A DNA stretch of 64,000 bases from Rusavskia elegans (GCA_011316305.1 SAUG01000015.1:496001-560000); one strand, 5' to 3'. Shown: positions 37,943-50,868, counted from the first letter of the stretch. Notes: generated from the letters alone by a model not told the origin. A program made the numbers and translations.

Positions 37943-39380
37943 TGTTGAAATCATATATATAGAACATCATGCTTGATTAACTAAAATAGGCTTTCGCCTG
38001 AATTAAATATATAAAAAGAAGGTAGCAGAGCTTTAGCGTCTAGAACTACTAGGTCTAATCGGTACTAACGCTTTTAACGTTTTAGTATAGCTAGTATACG
38101 TAATATAGACTTTTAATACTTCTATACGAATAATATACTATAAATATACAAAAAGTAATGATTGGATAGATTTACTATATACTTGCTAAAAAAACCTATA
38201 GAAAAATGAATTTATATATAATAATAGCGAGGTAGATAAAGTTTAAAGAGTTTCTATAGTAGATATATATTATAAAGAAAATAAAATGAAAGAATAAAAT
38301 TTCTATAGTAGATCTACGTATATAAATTATAAATATTAAAATCTGGATAAAAGATAATAGAGCTATTGTAGCTTCTATAATATTTTAAACTTTCTATAGA
38401 GATGGTATATTTAGTAGAGTACTAGTAGAGTAACTGGTTTATAATATAGAATCATTTAAAGTATTTATAATATATATCGCCCGACTAAAAAGATGTATCT
38501 AGAGCTTTAGCGATTAAAAATACTTATTTAGTAGTAATTTATAGATATTAACGTTTTTAATCGATATCGCCAGAATACTATAGGGTATAGATATTTTATT
38601 TCTTTTTAATTTATTTAAAAAGCGTATATAAAGCGCCTATTAGAATATTATAAACTTTAAAAGATATATCGAAAGTTATATTGTCTAAATAACTCTAGAT
38701 ATAGAAATAATTACTATAGCTTCGAGAATTAATATAAGTTTTCGGATTATTAACGACTACAGCGCCCTAATAGTATTAAATCTAAAATTTTTCAATAAGA
38801 TTCCGCAGTTAATTTAGTAGAATAGCTAGATAGCGAAAACCCTAATACGTATTTATATATTATTACTATCTACCTTTGGGGCCGACGCTAATTCAGCCAT
38901 TTAATGTTACCAATATATCTAATATACGTACGGCAACGCTATATATTAATATAGACTAAATATTTTTAAAAAAAAATCGAAAGTTTAATTACTATTAAAC
39001 TAGATATACTACGTCTTTATACTAAAGATTTCGTTTAAATAAATATTAGAAACAACTATCTATAGATAGAAAGTCGAGTATTATATATAATAGATATTTT
39101 ATTTTAGTTTAATATTAAAAGTATAATTAAAAAAATTAAATATATATTAGCTATAGTATAATATCTACTTTATCTATATTCCCGCAGCTTCGACGATGAT
39201 AACTACTATATATAAGATCTTTACCGGTAGATATAGATATAGATTTACTTTATAAAAATCTATAGTATAATCTAAAGTTAGTTAATATAGTAACAGTATT
39301 AAAAAACTAGAGTAAAAAAGATAGACAAAAGTAAACTATATAGAATACTATATTGAGTATAAAATATCTAGTAGGCCTTA
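37943..39380 (-). mobile_element. Copia-2d, minus-strand 3' fragment with LTR
   Basis: The LTR at about 37,943-38,120 begins TGTTGAAATCATATAT and reads in the same orientation as in copia-2c. The following sequence matches copia-2c from 51,554 to about 52,760. Similarity is lost near 39,380, so the 5' two thirds are absent. Confidence 0.72.
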
Positions 39381-39865
39381 TTTCAATATCTTTTAAATAT
39401 TCTCTATCGAGCTTTATAAATACGATAGAAGGCTTCCGACCAGTAATATAATAGTAAAAAAAATGAAATAAATTAAATAGTTCCATTCTATTACTTTACT
39501 TTTAATTTTATCCGTTAATCTCGGGGTTAGTATAGTTGTATCTACTATCGACCGAGCCTTTATCTATAGATTTATTATTAGAAATCTCTAGAGTCTCGCT
39601 AATCTATACCTAATTTTTATTTTTATCGGGGGTAGAATACTTTTTGGTAGGCTTATATTTAGATATAGACTTTTAAATAACTTTAATTATATCTTTTACT
39701 CTTACGCGAATATTCTATAATTAATCTATTTTATCGAATATCTAAAGTAGAGAGGCGCGCGAGAATTTAAACTTCTATTTACTATAGAGGTCCTTTGTCT
39801 AATCTCGTATTAATTTAATACCGGCAGCCTAGTTCGTAAATACATCTATAGATAGTTAGTATATT
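39381..39865. other. RIP-mutated DNA next to SINE copy 3, unresolved
   Basis: It follows the loss of copia-2d similarity. It is contiguous with 40,301 onward if the SINE and its duplication are removed. The family is not recognised. Confidence 0.5.
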
Positions 39866-39879
39866 AAAACAATTGTATA

Positions 39880-40286
39880 TATGCGATTAATCATTCGGAT
39901 TTTGATCTTAGTCTTTCACGATTCTAACGCTAGAAGCGCTAAATCGATCAGAGGTACTCAAGTGTTTTACCGAGAATTCGAATTAAGGACTCCCGAAGGA
40001 GCTAGATCTGGACTAAAACCCAGAGGGAAACCGTAATCTATTTAACCTTAATTAACTTAATTTTCTTCGATCGATCGGGCTAGGCCGAGACGATCTACTA
40101 TCTAGTTTTTCTGTATTTTAAACTCTGTAAAAATCGACTTGGTCGATAGAAAAAACTCAAGTATTAGGTTGGCCTTCGAGGGATTCGAACCCCCGACCCG
40201 CTGGATTAACTCCGTTAACTCCGAGATGGAGCGCGGATCCGTTAGGCCTCCAGGTCACGCAGCGTTACCACTGCGCCACCAGGCCA
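39880..40286 (-). mobile_element. tRNA-headed SINE, copy 3 (best preserved)
   Basis: This minus-strand element of about 407 bp has intact RNA polymerase III internal promoter boxes. On the minus strand the A box is TGGCGCAGTGG (plus positions 40268-40278) and the B box is GGTTCGAATCC (40181-40191). The tRNA-like head ends at 40285. The body carries CTGTAAAAATCGA on the plus strand (40125-40137). The flanks AAAACAATTGTATA (39866-39879) and AAAACAATTATATA (40287-40300) form a 14-bp duplication with one G-to-A change. This is the best template for a family consensus. Confidence 0.87.
40169..40285 (-). other. tRNA-like head of SINE copy 3
   Basis: This 117-nt tRNA-like region has consensus A and B boxes but is too long for a plain tRNA. 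Between the boxes it carries a tandem TTAACTCCG TTAACTCCG (plus strand, about 40206-40223), and an anticodon stem and loop cannot be assigned with confidence. The two ends pair only for about five base pairs (GGCCT with AGGCC). It looks like a pol III promoter module and not a working tRNA gene. Confidence 0.6.
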
Positions 40287-40300
40287 AAAACAATTATATA

Positions 40301-43300
40301 GAAATATAATATACTCTAAAATATAAAGAAGGCTTTTCTAGAAACTCTAGTAGTCTCTATTATATTAACTATAGGCGTAGTAAAATCGAAGACGAAAGTA
40401 AAAGCAAAAAGCGAGTATATATTAATAAAGCTAACCGCTAGAATCGAAGTATCGGTTATATTATAAATAGTTTTAGATTAATCTTTATTAATAAACAATT
40501 TAACTTTTATCTGTATAAAATAAATAGCTAGATAGATAAAAATAGAGAAAGTAATAGATATATATCTAAATTATTAATATATAACCTTTTCTAATTCGCT
40601 ATATATTATATATTATATCGGGCGATCAATTTATATTCCTAGTTATATATATAAATATTTGGATCTTAGATACTAGTAATAAGTTTATAGTTATTATCTA
40701 AATTATAATATAGAAGATATCGAATATAGTATTTAATTTATAATTTAGATATTTTAAATTTGGACTAGTCGGTAAAATTCGAATATCTATCTTTTATTAA
40801 TTAGAGTTCTTTAGGCTTATAAGATTGTATAGCTTTTTTTAACTTTTAATTTAATAATTTATCGGGTTTATTTAATATATAAAATTTAAAGTTAATAGTA
40901 TTAAATTTATTATCTTAGATACTCGTTATAGTAGACGCCGTCTATATAATTATTAGCTATACTATATAGAAAGTTAGGAGGGAAAACTATTAATAGAATA
41001 AAAATTACTAGTTTAAGAAGTACTAATAGAAAGTTAAAAAATAGAATTTCTATATATTTTTTTATTTTTACCTATCTTTAATATATTACTATTAGAACAG
41101 GTAATCGATTAATCTTTTAATTTATTTTCCTTCCTCTTTAATTATTAATTAAGAAGAGGTAACCGCTAACGCTTATTATACTAATAAACCAAATCTTTAT
41201 TTTTAGTATCTAACTCTACGGAGCTAATATAAATCGGATAATTATTATTTTTCCTAGTATAAAATTTCTAAGAAACTTTAGTGGACGAGACCTAGATATT
41301 TATAAATATTTTACAGGATATAGATTTTCTTATCGATATTATTAGAAATTTTTCGCCTTTTTAAACTTTAGACTAGTACGGTAAAATGATCTTTATATCG
41401 ATATTAAAAGGTTGATATAATAGCGATAATAGTAAAAATTAGATTAATAGAAGTAAGAAAATAAATTCAGATCTTAATTTAACTAAATACCTAATTATCG
41501 GCTAGAAAAAGAGATAACGAAATAATATTCTAAAAATCTAATATCTAATAGAGAACTAAATACTATATATATAAGATAATTATTGTATAATAGTTCAAAA
41601 AATAATACAAGAAAACCAAAATAAAAAAACGGGTTAAATATAGTTCTAATACGCTAAAACCTACTCTATATATCGACTAATAACGGAATACTTCAGTAAA
41701 TTTCTTAATAGCTTTAACTTCTAAAAATTCGAATTATTTATTTATTAATATTTAAAATATTATCGGTATATTCGTTTTAGAATTCCTTTTTAAACGTTTT
41801 ATCGGCGCTATAATTCTCTAGCTACGAGTTATAACTAGCGGATAGAGAACTTAGAGCTAGGTATTAGCTTTTACGATTATTTTCCATTATTACTATATCG
41901 ATTTATTATTAATTCTATAGCTATAAAATATATCTCTAATAATTTTAAACGCGATTTAAATAGATAAATCGGTTTTCTAGAAGGTAAAAGAATTATTAGA
42001 TTAAGTTCTATCTACTCGTAATACTATATAGAAACTTTCTAGAATAAAGCTGAACTAATCAGCGCTACAAAAGTATATCGTAATTAGTATATATAAAGAG
42101 ATATTATAGACGTATTTAAAGTTAATAAACCTAATAGAATTTTCGATTAAAAAAAGCGGATTAGTTAGAGGGATTTTTTTATACGAGGTATTTAAATTTA
42201 ATACTCTATATTAAACCCTTCTATAACTATTTAGAAATTCTTTTTTTGTTTTAAGCTAATATATATCATTATAGCTATAGTATAAAAACTATATTATAGC
42301 TTCGGATTCCGTCTAATTTTTTCTAAAATTTCTTATTAGCTCCTATTCTAGAAGGCCTAGGCCTAGCTATTACTTCCTTTTAATAGTCTAGCTAATTCTT
42401 CCCTATTTCTTATATTATCTGCTATAAATCTTATAGATCGATTAATATTTTCTAGGCTTTTTTAAACTTTTCTATCGTTTTCTGATTTCTCTAAAATATT
42501 CGTCTATTTTTAATCTTCGGTATTTATTTTTAAGGTCCTATTCTAATAGTATCGGAAATCGCTATCCCGGATATATATAATCTAGGGCTCTATCTATTAA
42601 TCTATAAATAGATGGATAGTATAGCCTAAGCTAATAACTATAGTAAACGGCCGCTAATATTTTACGAGCAGATAGATATACGCAAAAAGCTAGTAAAGAA
42701 AAAGTATATACGAAATTAATTATTATAAATTCAATACTTTCTTTATCTATATAAAAAGTATTTAAAGCGGATAGAAATACAAAATTTTAATTTTAAAACT
42801 ATAGTAATAGCGAAACCAAAAAGTTAGAATTTCTAAATATTTAGTAAAATTATAGAAAAAGATATAATAGTATAGATTTTCGATAAAATTAAAAAACGAC
42901 TAGCTAATTAAATATTTGGATAGTAATTTCGGTCACTAATAATATATTTAAAACTATCGAAAAAACTTCTAATAATAGCCTTTTTCTAGAGATTATAGCC
43001 TATAATAATAAAAGAGATTTTATATAAAAGAAAATCTTAGCGGAAGATAATTTAGATTCTTTATTGGATTTAGATAATAATACTAATAAACCCTCTATAT
43101 TTTAAAATTTTTCAAAGTTCGATACGGATAAAAATATAGAATAAAATAAAGGAATCGAAAACAAAATTCTATAGATCTAGTTAGTAATACTATCTCCTAT
43201 AAAACGAAGTTCTACTATTATTATTTCCAATAATTTAGAACTTCCATTCTATACCCGCTCGCGATAAAATATAATAAATTTTATAATATTATTTAGAATA

Positions 43301-43965
43301 TTGTATAAAGTTACGGGTATTTTATATTACTAGCACTAGAGTTTCTTAGAAGTTTTCAGGATTCTTACTAGTTTTAATAAGATTCGGCAACTCCTTTATT
43401 TAATCGCTATACTAAAGAAATACGTTAAAGAATAGCTACCTTTTATTCTTTTATAACGAAAGATACTAGATTTAAAAAATAAAAAACTTTCGACTATAAC
43501 GTTTAAAAAAAAGCCTAAGAAAATTATATAGTAAGGAATCTATCTTAACATTTTATATACTTTTTCGATCCAGTAAAGCTAATCCGTATAGTTTTATTAT
43601 TAAAAGTGTTTAGAAATAGGATATATATTAGTATAGCTAAATTTATTAAACGATTATTTAAATTATATTGTTCTATAGTTTATACTTTTTCCATTATATT
43701 CTACTCCGGAGAGTTTATTAAATATTCTAATAATGAACCGATTTTCCTTTCCGATATTATCTATTTTTATTATAGAAATTCCTCGTATCGCTATAGGACG
43801 TCTATATAATCTTATATAGGTCGAATCTATACTATTAGTAGAAACGAATCTGATAATATTATTTTTCGCATCTAGAAATTATATTATATCTATTCTTTTA
43901 AATTAAACCTAAGATAATATATTATCTATCTAGAATTAATATCGATAGAACTACTACTAGTAGAC
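40301..43965. other. RIP-mutated AT-rich DNA, unresolved transposon relics
   Basis: Long stretches have interrupted coding-like texture but no motif I can name. The 67-codon ATG frame at 43606-43809 has no domain and lies in mutated DNA, so I do not call it a gene. Confidence 0.5.
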
Positions 43966-45702
43966 GAGCCCGTCGCTATTTAGACCCGATATAATCTACT
44001 CGCTCGTACCTCGCTTCGTAGATTAATATCGGACCTAAATAGTTTCCGGACTCGTTTTAAAAATCGATTTTCGAAGTTATTTTTAATATTAAAAGGATAA
44101 TTACGATTTATAGTAATATAAATTCTGTTTTTATATTTTTGTATAACTCAAAACGAATATATTCTATTAGTAAAACTTGTTTCGCAGTCTAATATCGAGT
44201 TTGAATAACTTTCGAACTCGTTTTAAAAATCGATTTTCGAAGTTATTTTTATATTAAAAATATAACTTCGATTTATAGTAAATTAATACTAGATTTTGAA
44301 TTTATATATTAATTAGAACGAATATAATCTAATAGTAAAACTAATTAATTCAATTTTTTAATAAAATTTCTTTTAAATATCAAATTTTTTATTAGCTATT
44401 GAATTAATATAAATATTTATAATATTATTTCAAACTTCTAATCTTATTTTTTTATTCGTACGAATATCAGCCTATGACGTCAAATATATATTATATATAT
44501 ATAGTATAAAGTTGGAGGCACTGGATTTGAATAAGGCTTGGCGCCGGCCCAGTAGGGCTGGTAGAGCTGTCAGGAATATTACCAATAACCCTATTTTGAA
44601 TATCTAATTACTTAACGTCTATTGGTCAGAATTTGATTATTTTTGTATCGTTCGAAAGCTTTGAATGAGCTGTTATAAATGTATAAATTTTGGCTTATAA
44701 CGTCAGATGCGTATTACGTTCGTGCAGCAGGAAGATATTGATTCGGGTATTGCCTTTAGGTAAGGCTTGGCGCCGGCCTCGTAGGGCTCGAGGGCTTATA
44801 TTACTAACAACCTTTATTTGTATATATAAATCCTTAGCGTCTATTGGTTAGATTTTAATCATTTTTATATCGTTTGAAAGCTTTTAATAAGTTTTTTATT
44901 TTATATAACTTTTGACCTATAATATCAGATGCGTATTAAATATATACAGTAGAAAGTTAGAGCTATTGGATTTAGATAAGGCTTGGCATTCCTGGTAGGA
45001 CTGTCAGGAATATTACCAGCAACTTCTATTTATATATATAATTCCTCAACGTCTATTGATTATAAATTAATTATTATTATATCGTTTGAAAGACTTTAAT
45101 AAACTCTTCAATTTATATAATTTACAGTTTATAACGTCAGGTACGTATTACGTGCAAGCAGCAGAAAGATAAAGGCGCCAGATTTAGATAAAGTTTAGCG
45201 CCGGCCTCGTAGGGCTAGCAGAAATAGTACTAACAACCCTTGTTTGCATATATAATTCCTCGACGTCTATTAATTAGAATTTGATTAATTCTGTATCGTT
45301 TAAAAGCCCTGTATAAGCTTTTCAATATATATGATTTTTGGCCTATAACGTCGGCTGCGAATTACGTGTATATAGTAGGAAGTTAGAAGTATTGGATTTA
45401 GATAAGGTTTGGCGCCGGCCTAGTAGAGCTGGTAGGGCTGCCAGTGGACGTCCATACGGTCGCAATAGGTAAAAGTATTTTACACGCCTGATTTTCAACG
45501 TCTATTAGTCGAATTTGTATGTAAATTGAATATATATATAGGTAGTATTGATTAAACTCTTTAAATAGAAATAGAAAGCAGCCAATTATATTCGTTAACG
45601 TAAAAGTTATTCTATACAGAGATTTTAATCGAGTTTTAATATTCGGTTATATTACTGCAGTTTTGATAAAACGGATAGTTATCAGTGATTCAAATTCCAG
45701 TA
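43966..45702 (+). repeat. Composite repeat family C, copy alpha, with five tandem units
   Basis: It starts CCCGTCGCTATTTAGACC, followed by a segment with CGGACTCGTTTTAAAA (occurring twice: about 44,068 and 44,207). A tandem array of 212-223 bp units follows, with units starting near 44,471, 44,694, 44,916, 45,128 and 45,342. The tail (about 45,448-45,702) ends ATTCAAATTCCAG. Each unit carries AACGTCAG, GGCGCCGGCC (degraded in unit 3) and AACGTCTATTGGT. It is GC-richer than its surroundings. The element class is unknown. Confidence 0.8.
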
Positions 45703-48471
45703 TATATATTAATTAGAATTTTTAAATTCTTTCCGCTTTAGATATAATTATCGCTATATAAATATTTAATCTCGAGAATTTAAAGAAGATATAAATTTAT
45801 CGCCAGCTATTAAATATATAGCTAAATATCTAGTTCGGCTTACTATTTAACTATATATTAAATAGTTGGATATTCTTTAATTATTACTTCCGCTTTATAG
45901 AAAACACGAGCTAGTAGTATATAGGCGGGTATATTTTAAACTCTTTATATTTTAGAAGATTTTCTCTAATTTCTACTAACTTTTATCATTGTATTCGGTA
46001 TATACCGGAATATATAAAGATCGCTAATTTTATCGCCTAGATAAAGATATTTTGATATCTATTAATAGTTGAAATACGCCTATTTATATATATACTACAG
46101 GATACACTCGTAATATCATATAGTAATTAGTAATAATAAAGTTTATAGATCTATCGATAATGAGAAAATATAGGAAATATATTATAAAATAGGTATTTTC
46201 TTATATTTTTTTCATACTAATAATTACTTCTAGAAGTAAAAGGCGAATCTATCGTTTAATATTTATACTAATTTACGAGTTTCTTATCGAATACTATATA
46301 TATATATAAGGAAATAATCTACTTTATTATAGTAAAAATACTAAAGAAAGGTTATTTTTTCTAAAAGATAGAAATAAAACCCGAGCCTAATCTACTAATC
46401 GCTATTTCTCTTTCTTTAGATTTTATTAGAAGTCGGCCTATTAATATAGCCTATTCGGAATATATAGAGATCGCGAAATTTATCTAGTAGATTTTTTTAA
46501 AAACTAATTTTATAGTTAAAGTATAGTAAAAATACTATTCCGAGTTTAGAAAACTTTTTTTTCTTTTTAGCTAGGCGAAATTATAGTTACCGCTATACTA
46601 TTTAAAAAGCTATTAAATTTGAAAATACGCGAGTATATTAATTAATATTCCCGTCTTTCTCTATATATATCGAGTTATAAGTAAATTCGACTATAATACG
46701 CCGTTTTAGTACTACTTTTAAATTCGATGCCGCTAACTATATCGTTTAATATTTCATTTATATAACAAAAAGTAATATAGTTATTCTTTTATTTAAAATA
46801 TTATAAAAAGATAGAGATAATATAGATTAGAATCTAAAAGCTAAACGAAAAGTATTTTAGAAAATATATAAATATACTTCTTTTACTTTAATAACCGTAT
46901 TTAGATACGGTTAAACTCGAAGATCCTATTATATATCTATATCTATTTTAGCCTCGCGATAAGACTCTACCGATTTCGATAATAAATTAAACGAGATTAG
47001 TATAGAAAATTAAAAAAAAAAGTCAAACCGCTCTTAGATCGAATAGCTAGGCAAAGTTTTTAATATTAATAACATTAATAAAAACGCTTTTATCTATTAA
47101 AAAGTCTAGAGCCGCCCTAATTATATCGCTTTTTATTTTATTAATATTACTATCGAGTATACGATCCCTAATAACTATACTATATTTTGTAGTAAGGAAA
47201 AATAACGGTAAAGAGACCCTTTTCTTTATTTACTTCGAGATTTTATCGCTATTTTAAAGTATCTATTCTACATTCTATTAAGCCTCTAGCTAATCTAAAA
47301 TTATCGATATAAAGGTTATAAACTCGCTATATTTCAAACTAATTAATATAGTATCGTTAAATCTTTCTTTTAAAAAGAAAGTCTCTAATAGTATTTCCGC
47401 TTCCTCTTTACTAGTTTATATCTAGAAAATAAATCGGATCCTTCGGAAAAGATATATTAGATTTATTATTACAGTCTTTCTTTTATATACTATCTTTTTT
47501 TATTTTTCGAATAGATAGAAAAAAATAAGAAAAAAATAAAAATTAAAATAGTAAACGATTATAAATATTAAAATTTCCTGGTAATTAGATATCTATAATC
47601 TATATAAATTATACGGCTATATTAATCTATAAAATCTTCTTCTATAATAGATAATAAAAAAAATCTCGTTTATACTTCGAAAAATATATAAAGTAGATTA
47701 TTAGAAATTCTATATTATATTCCTTCGTATAAATATCTAATAGTATAGTAAAATCAATATTTTAAATCTATAAATCTTAAGCTAATATTAATAATTTCTA
47801 GCCCTCCCCTGCTGGCGAATATTTATTTGTTTTTAATCTAATTAGAATATAGACTAATTATATTTCTTATCTATAGTATATCTAAATATCGAGTTATATT
47901 AAAAGTCGGTAATTTTATTAACGTATCTTTTATTTAAAGGGATTGAATAGCTTAGATATAATAATAGAGTTTTTTTCTATAATTACTCGAGTATTCGGCG
48001 GATAAGTTTCGCTCGGATTATATTAATAGAGAGTTTTAGTAAAACTAAACTAGATCCTGTATTTAAAGTACTCTATAAAAAACTATAGGATAATATTATT
48101 ATTATTAGACTTTCTACAATTAAATTCAAGAAATACTATATTACTAATATTTATCGGAAGTTCAATAAAACTAAAATCAATTTAGAACGCGGTAGCTATT
48201 ATTTTTTACTAAATTATAACTATAATATCTATTTTATATAGTATTAGAAAATAGCTAACTAATTTTTATTTGAACTTTCTTCTATCTTCTATAATTCTAT
48301 AAGACCTAAAGCTATTTACTTTTTTTATTATATACTAGGCGTTTTTATCTAGATTATTTAATTATTTAATCGCTTTTTCCTTTACTATTCGTTAATTCTA
48401 AACTCTATAAAAAAACTTCTATAATACTTCCGCTATTATTAAATTGCTTTTTTTCAGCTATACTACGGGTT
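45703..48471. other. RIP-mutated AT-rich DNA, unresolved transposon relic
   Basis: Coding-like remnants occur (for example about 46,950-47,500) but have stops in all frames and no identifiable family motif. It ends at the target duplication of repeat A4. Confidence 0.5.
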
Positions 48472-48484
48472 ATATATCTAATAT

Positions 48485-49475
48485 CCTCTCTGGAAAGCTT
48501 CTATCTAGAGTTATATTGAAGTTTAAGAAATTTATATATATATATATATATATTTCATTAACGTTATATACGGCAACGATTATTATATTTACGTATAAAG
48601 TAATCTTTACAGCTAAAAGTATATTTGTCAGATAAAATTTATAGCGTAGTTAATTACTTCTATTTGGCTATTTTCTTTTTAATTTACGATTACGATTCTT
48701 CTACTATATTTAAATACTATCTATATAGTTTTTTTTCGACGTTATTTATAATTATAAATATCTAGTATTTCCGCTATATCTATCTACTATACTATAAAGC
48801 TATTATCTATAGTTATCGCCTCGGCTGTATTTATTATATAACCTATATCTAAATATTCCGCTAAACTATTAAAATATTCTTTAACCTATTCAGTTTCGAA
48901 AAGATCGCTAGATAGTACGCTAGCTACTATAGTTAGAAGCTTTATCCGGTCGATTAGATTAAAGAGAGATAAGGAGATTAGATAGTATATTTTAAAGGCG
49001 GTAAAAAGGAAATTTAAATTAAAGTCGAAAAAGGTTACTCTAGCTATAATAAAATAGTCGACGACTACGCGAGTAGATATAATTATTATAGATATAGATA
49101 CTACCGTCTAGTTCAATTTATAGCTATAGCTATTACGGGAGTATATATGTATATAAAGGCTTTTAGTAAATCGTAGTACTTGCGAGGGATATTACAGGGC
49201 TTATATTACTAGTAAAAGAAAAAGATAAAAAAGAAGAAGCGATAACTACGAGGTATATTTATCTATAAAAACTTTTACGTTAGTTAGATCATCGGTAGAA
49301 GGATGTATTATATTACTAAATAAATATAAATTAAAATTCTATAGAACCGTTATTTATATTAATTAAACTAGGATATAAGTCCTGGTACTATATATTTTTT
49401 ACTGGTATAATAACGTTTGATTGACTTACCGAACTACTGGTTTACCGGGTACTAAAACTAATACAAATTAACTAA
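48485..49475 (-). repeat. Repeat family A, copy A4
   Basis: This ~991-bp copy starts CCTCTCTGGAAAGC and ends AAATTAACTAA. It is flanked by ATATATCTAATAT (48472-48484) and ATATATTTAATAT (49476-49488), a 13-bp duplication with one C-to-T change. It contains a (TA)n run at about 48,530-48,552. The ATG frame at 48444-48635 crosses its edge and is chance. Confidence 0.78.
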
Positions 49476-49488
49476 ATATATTTAATAT

Positions 49489-50289
49489 TCCTTTCTTTTA
49501 AATATTCGCTACTTTCTTTTTTTTCTATAGTTATTTATTAAATCGAAGTAAAGCTATATATTAGGTATCTATGATATTATCTAAACCTATCTAGTAGAAA
49601 ATGGAAAGATTTTGGGTTATTTACATATATAGATTTATTATCTACATAAAAAGTAAAAATCTTTATCTTTAACTTTATATATTATAATAATATACTAACA
49701 ATTAAAGTCATATTACTACTATATTCCTATTATTCTAGTAAACTTCGCTAATAGTACCTCGATAGTAACTTTATTAGAATAAAAGACGGGAATACGATGG
49801 CCGAGTTTAAAAATAGAAATATTAGAAATAGTAATTTTAATACTAGATTTTATAGTAGTTCGACGGTTTATAGATATGGTTTATATTCTAGAAGATTTTT
49901 CTTTAGCTTTTAGAATCTACTTTAGAAGGCGTTGCTAGTTTCTAGATGGCCTGTTGATTTACAGTTAATAAATAGTTATATAGTAGGTAAAATAGATACC
50001 CTGTTAACAGTAAAGTAATCAGAACTACTAGTAGATATTCAATTTCAAAAAACAAAACGTTTATAATAACAGCGAGTTTATTACTATTAGCTGTTTTTAG
50101 AAAAAGTCTGTTAATAGTCTGTTACTAGAGCTTGAAATTATCCTATAACAGTCAGTTTTCCTTTATAATTCGTTAATTTACTGCCAATCAATATTTTATA
50201 GGATTCTAAATTAAAAAGAAATGAATATAATATTAATTTATTCTTAAAATAATATTTTAAATAATCTAAAGCTCTATTATATATTTAAT
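49489..50289. other. AT-rich DNA with a less mutated stretch
   Basis: No gene. About 49,890-50,200 keeps more CA and TG than its surroundings and repeats words such as CTGTTA and AACAG. It may be a younger or single-copy insertion. Confidence 0.45.
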
Positions 50290-50545
50290 TTATCAGAACT
50301 AAAATCTACAACTCTTCTTAATCTAGTTAATAGAGTGCTATAGATATTTTATCCTTCTATAAACTAGTCCCGATTTAGATAATTCGATAGGTTCAGGGTT
50401 CGAATCTCTCGGTTTTCGATTTTTTAAACTAATTTGGCTATTTAACCCGCCTAGATTAAATAAATCGACCTATCGGATTAAGATTTCGAAAGGTCGGTCT
50501 ACAGATCGATAGATCGATTTTTATATTTTACGGTAATTTAAAATA
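50290..50545 (+). mobile_element. Possible plus-strand SINE or tRNA-like relic
   Basis: This plus-strand sequence has a B-box-like GGGTTCGAATC at about 50396-50406, an A-box-like stretch near 50325, and a T run at about 50420. Downstream, TCGATTTTTATA (50514-50525) matches the complement of the shared SINE core. It probably belongs to the same SINE superfamily with another head. The evidence is short motifs only. Confidence 0.35.
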
Positions 50546-50704
50546 TAATACGAATAGTCCATGTATATTATTTTGAACAGATATAATTAATTACGATATA
50601 TTCGTATTGCCTATACTCGATATTTTTGATCACGTGATGTTTTTGATTATATAATCTGAACAGCATGTTAACACGCTGTTCAGGTACTAAAGGCGTCACC
50701 TAGG

Positions 50705-50868
50705 ATATATAGAATATTAAGCTTGATTTACTAAAGTAGGCCTTTGCCTAAATTAAATATATAAAAATAAAGTAGCAAAGCTTTAACGCCTAGAGCTACT
50801 AGTCCCGATCGGTACTAGCGCCTTTAGCGCCTTAGCACAGCTGTTATACGTAACACGTAAATCCAATA
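50705..50868 (-). repeat. Stray copia-2 LTR, slightly truncated
   Basis: This matches the copia-2 LTR from ATATATAGAATATTAAGC to AATCCAATA but lacks about the first 12 bp of the LTR at its left edge. No internal copia sequence adjoins it, so it is a solo or fragmentary LTR. Confidence 0.7.

Noticed and set aside
40169..40285. Functional tRNA gene on the minus strand
   Set aside because: The A and B boxes are perfect, but the region is too long, the acceptor pairing is poor, and it is the head of a repeated element with TSDs.
43606..43809. 67-codon ATG frame
   Set aside because: It lies in AT-rich mutated repeat DNA, is low in complexity (Ile/Tyr/Ser/Phe), and has no domain or splice context.
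48444..48635. 63-codon ATG frame
   Set aside because: It runs across the boundary and TSD of repeat A4 and through a (TA)n run, so it is a chance frame.
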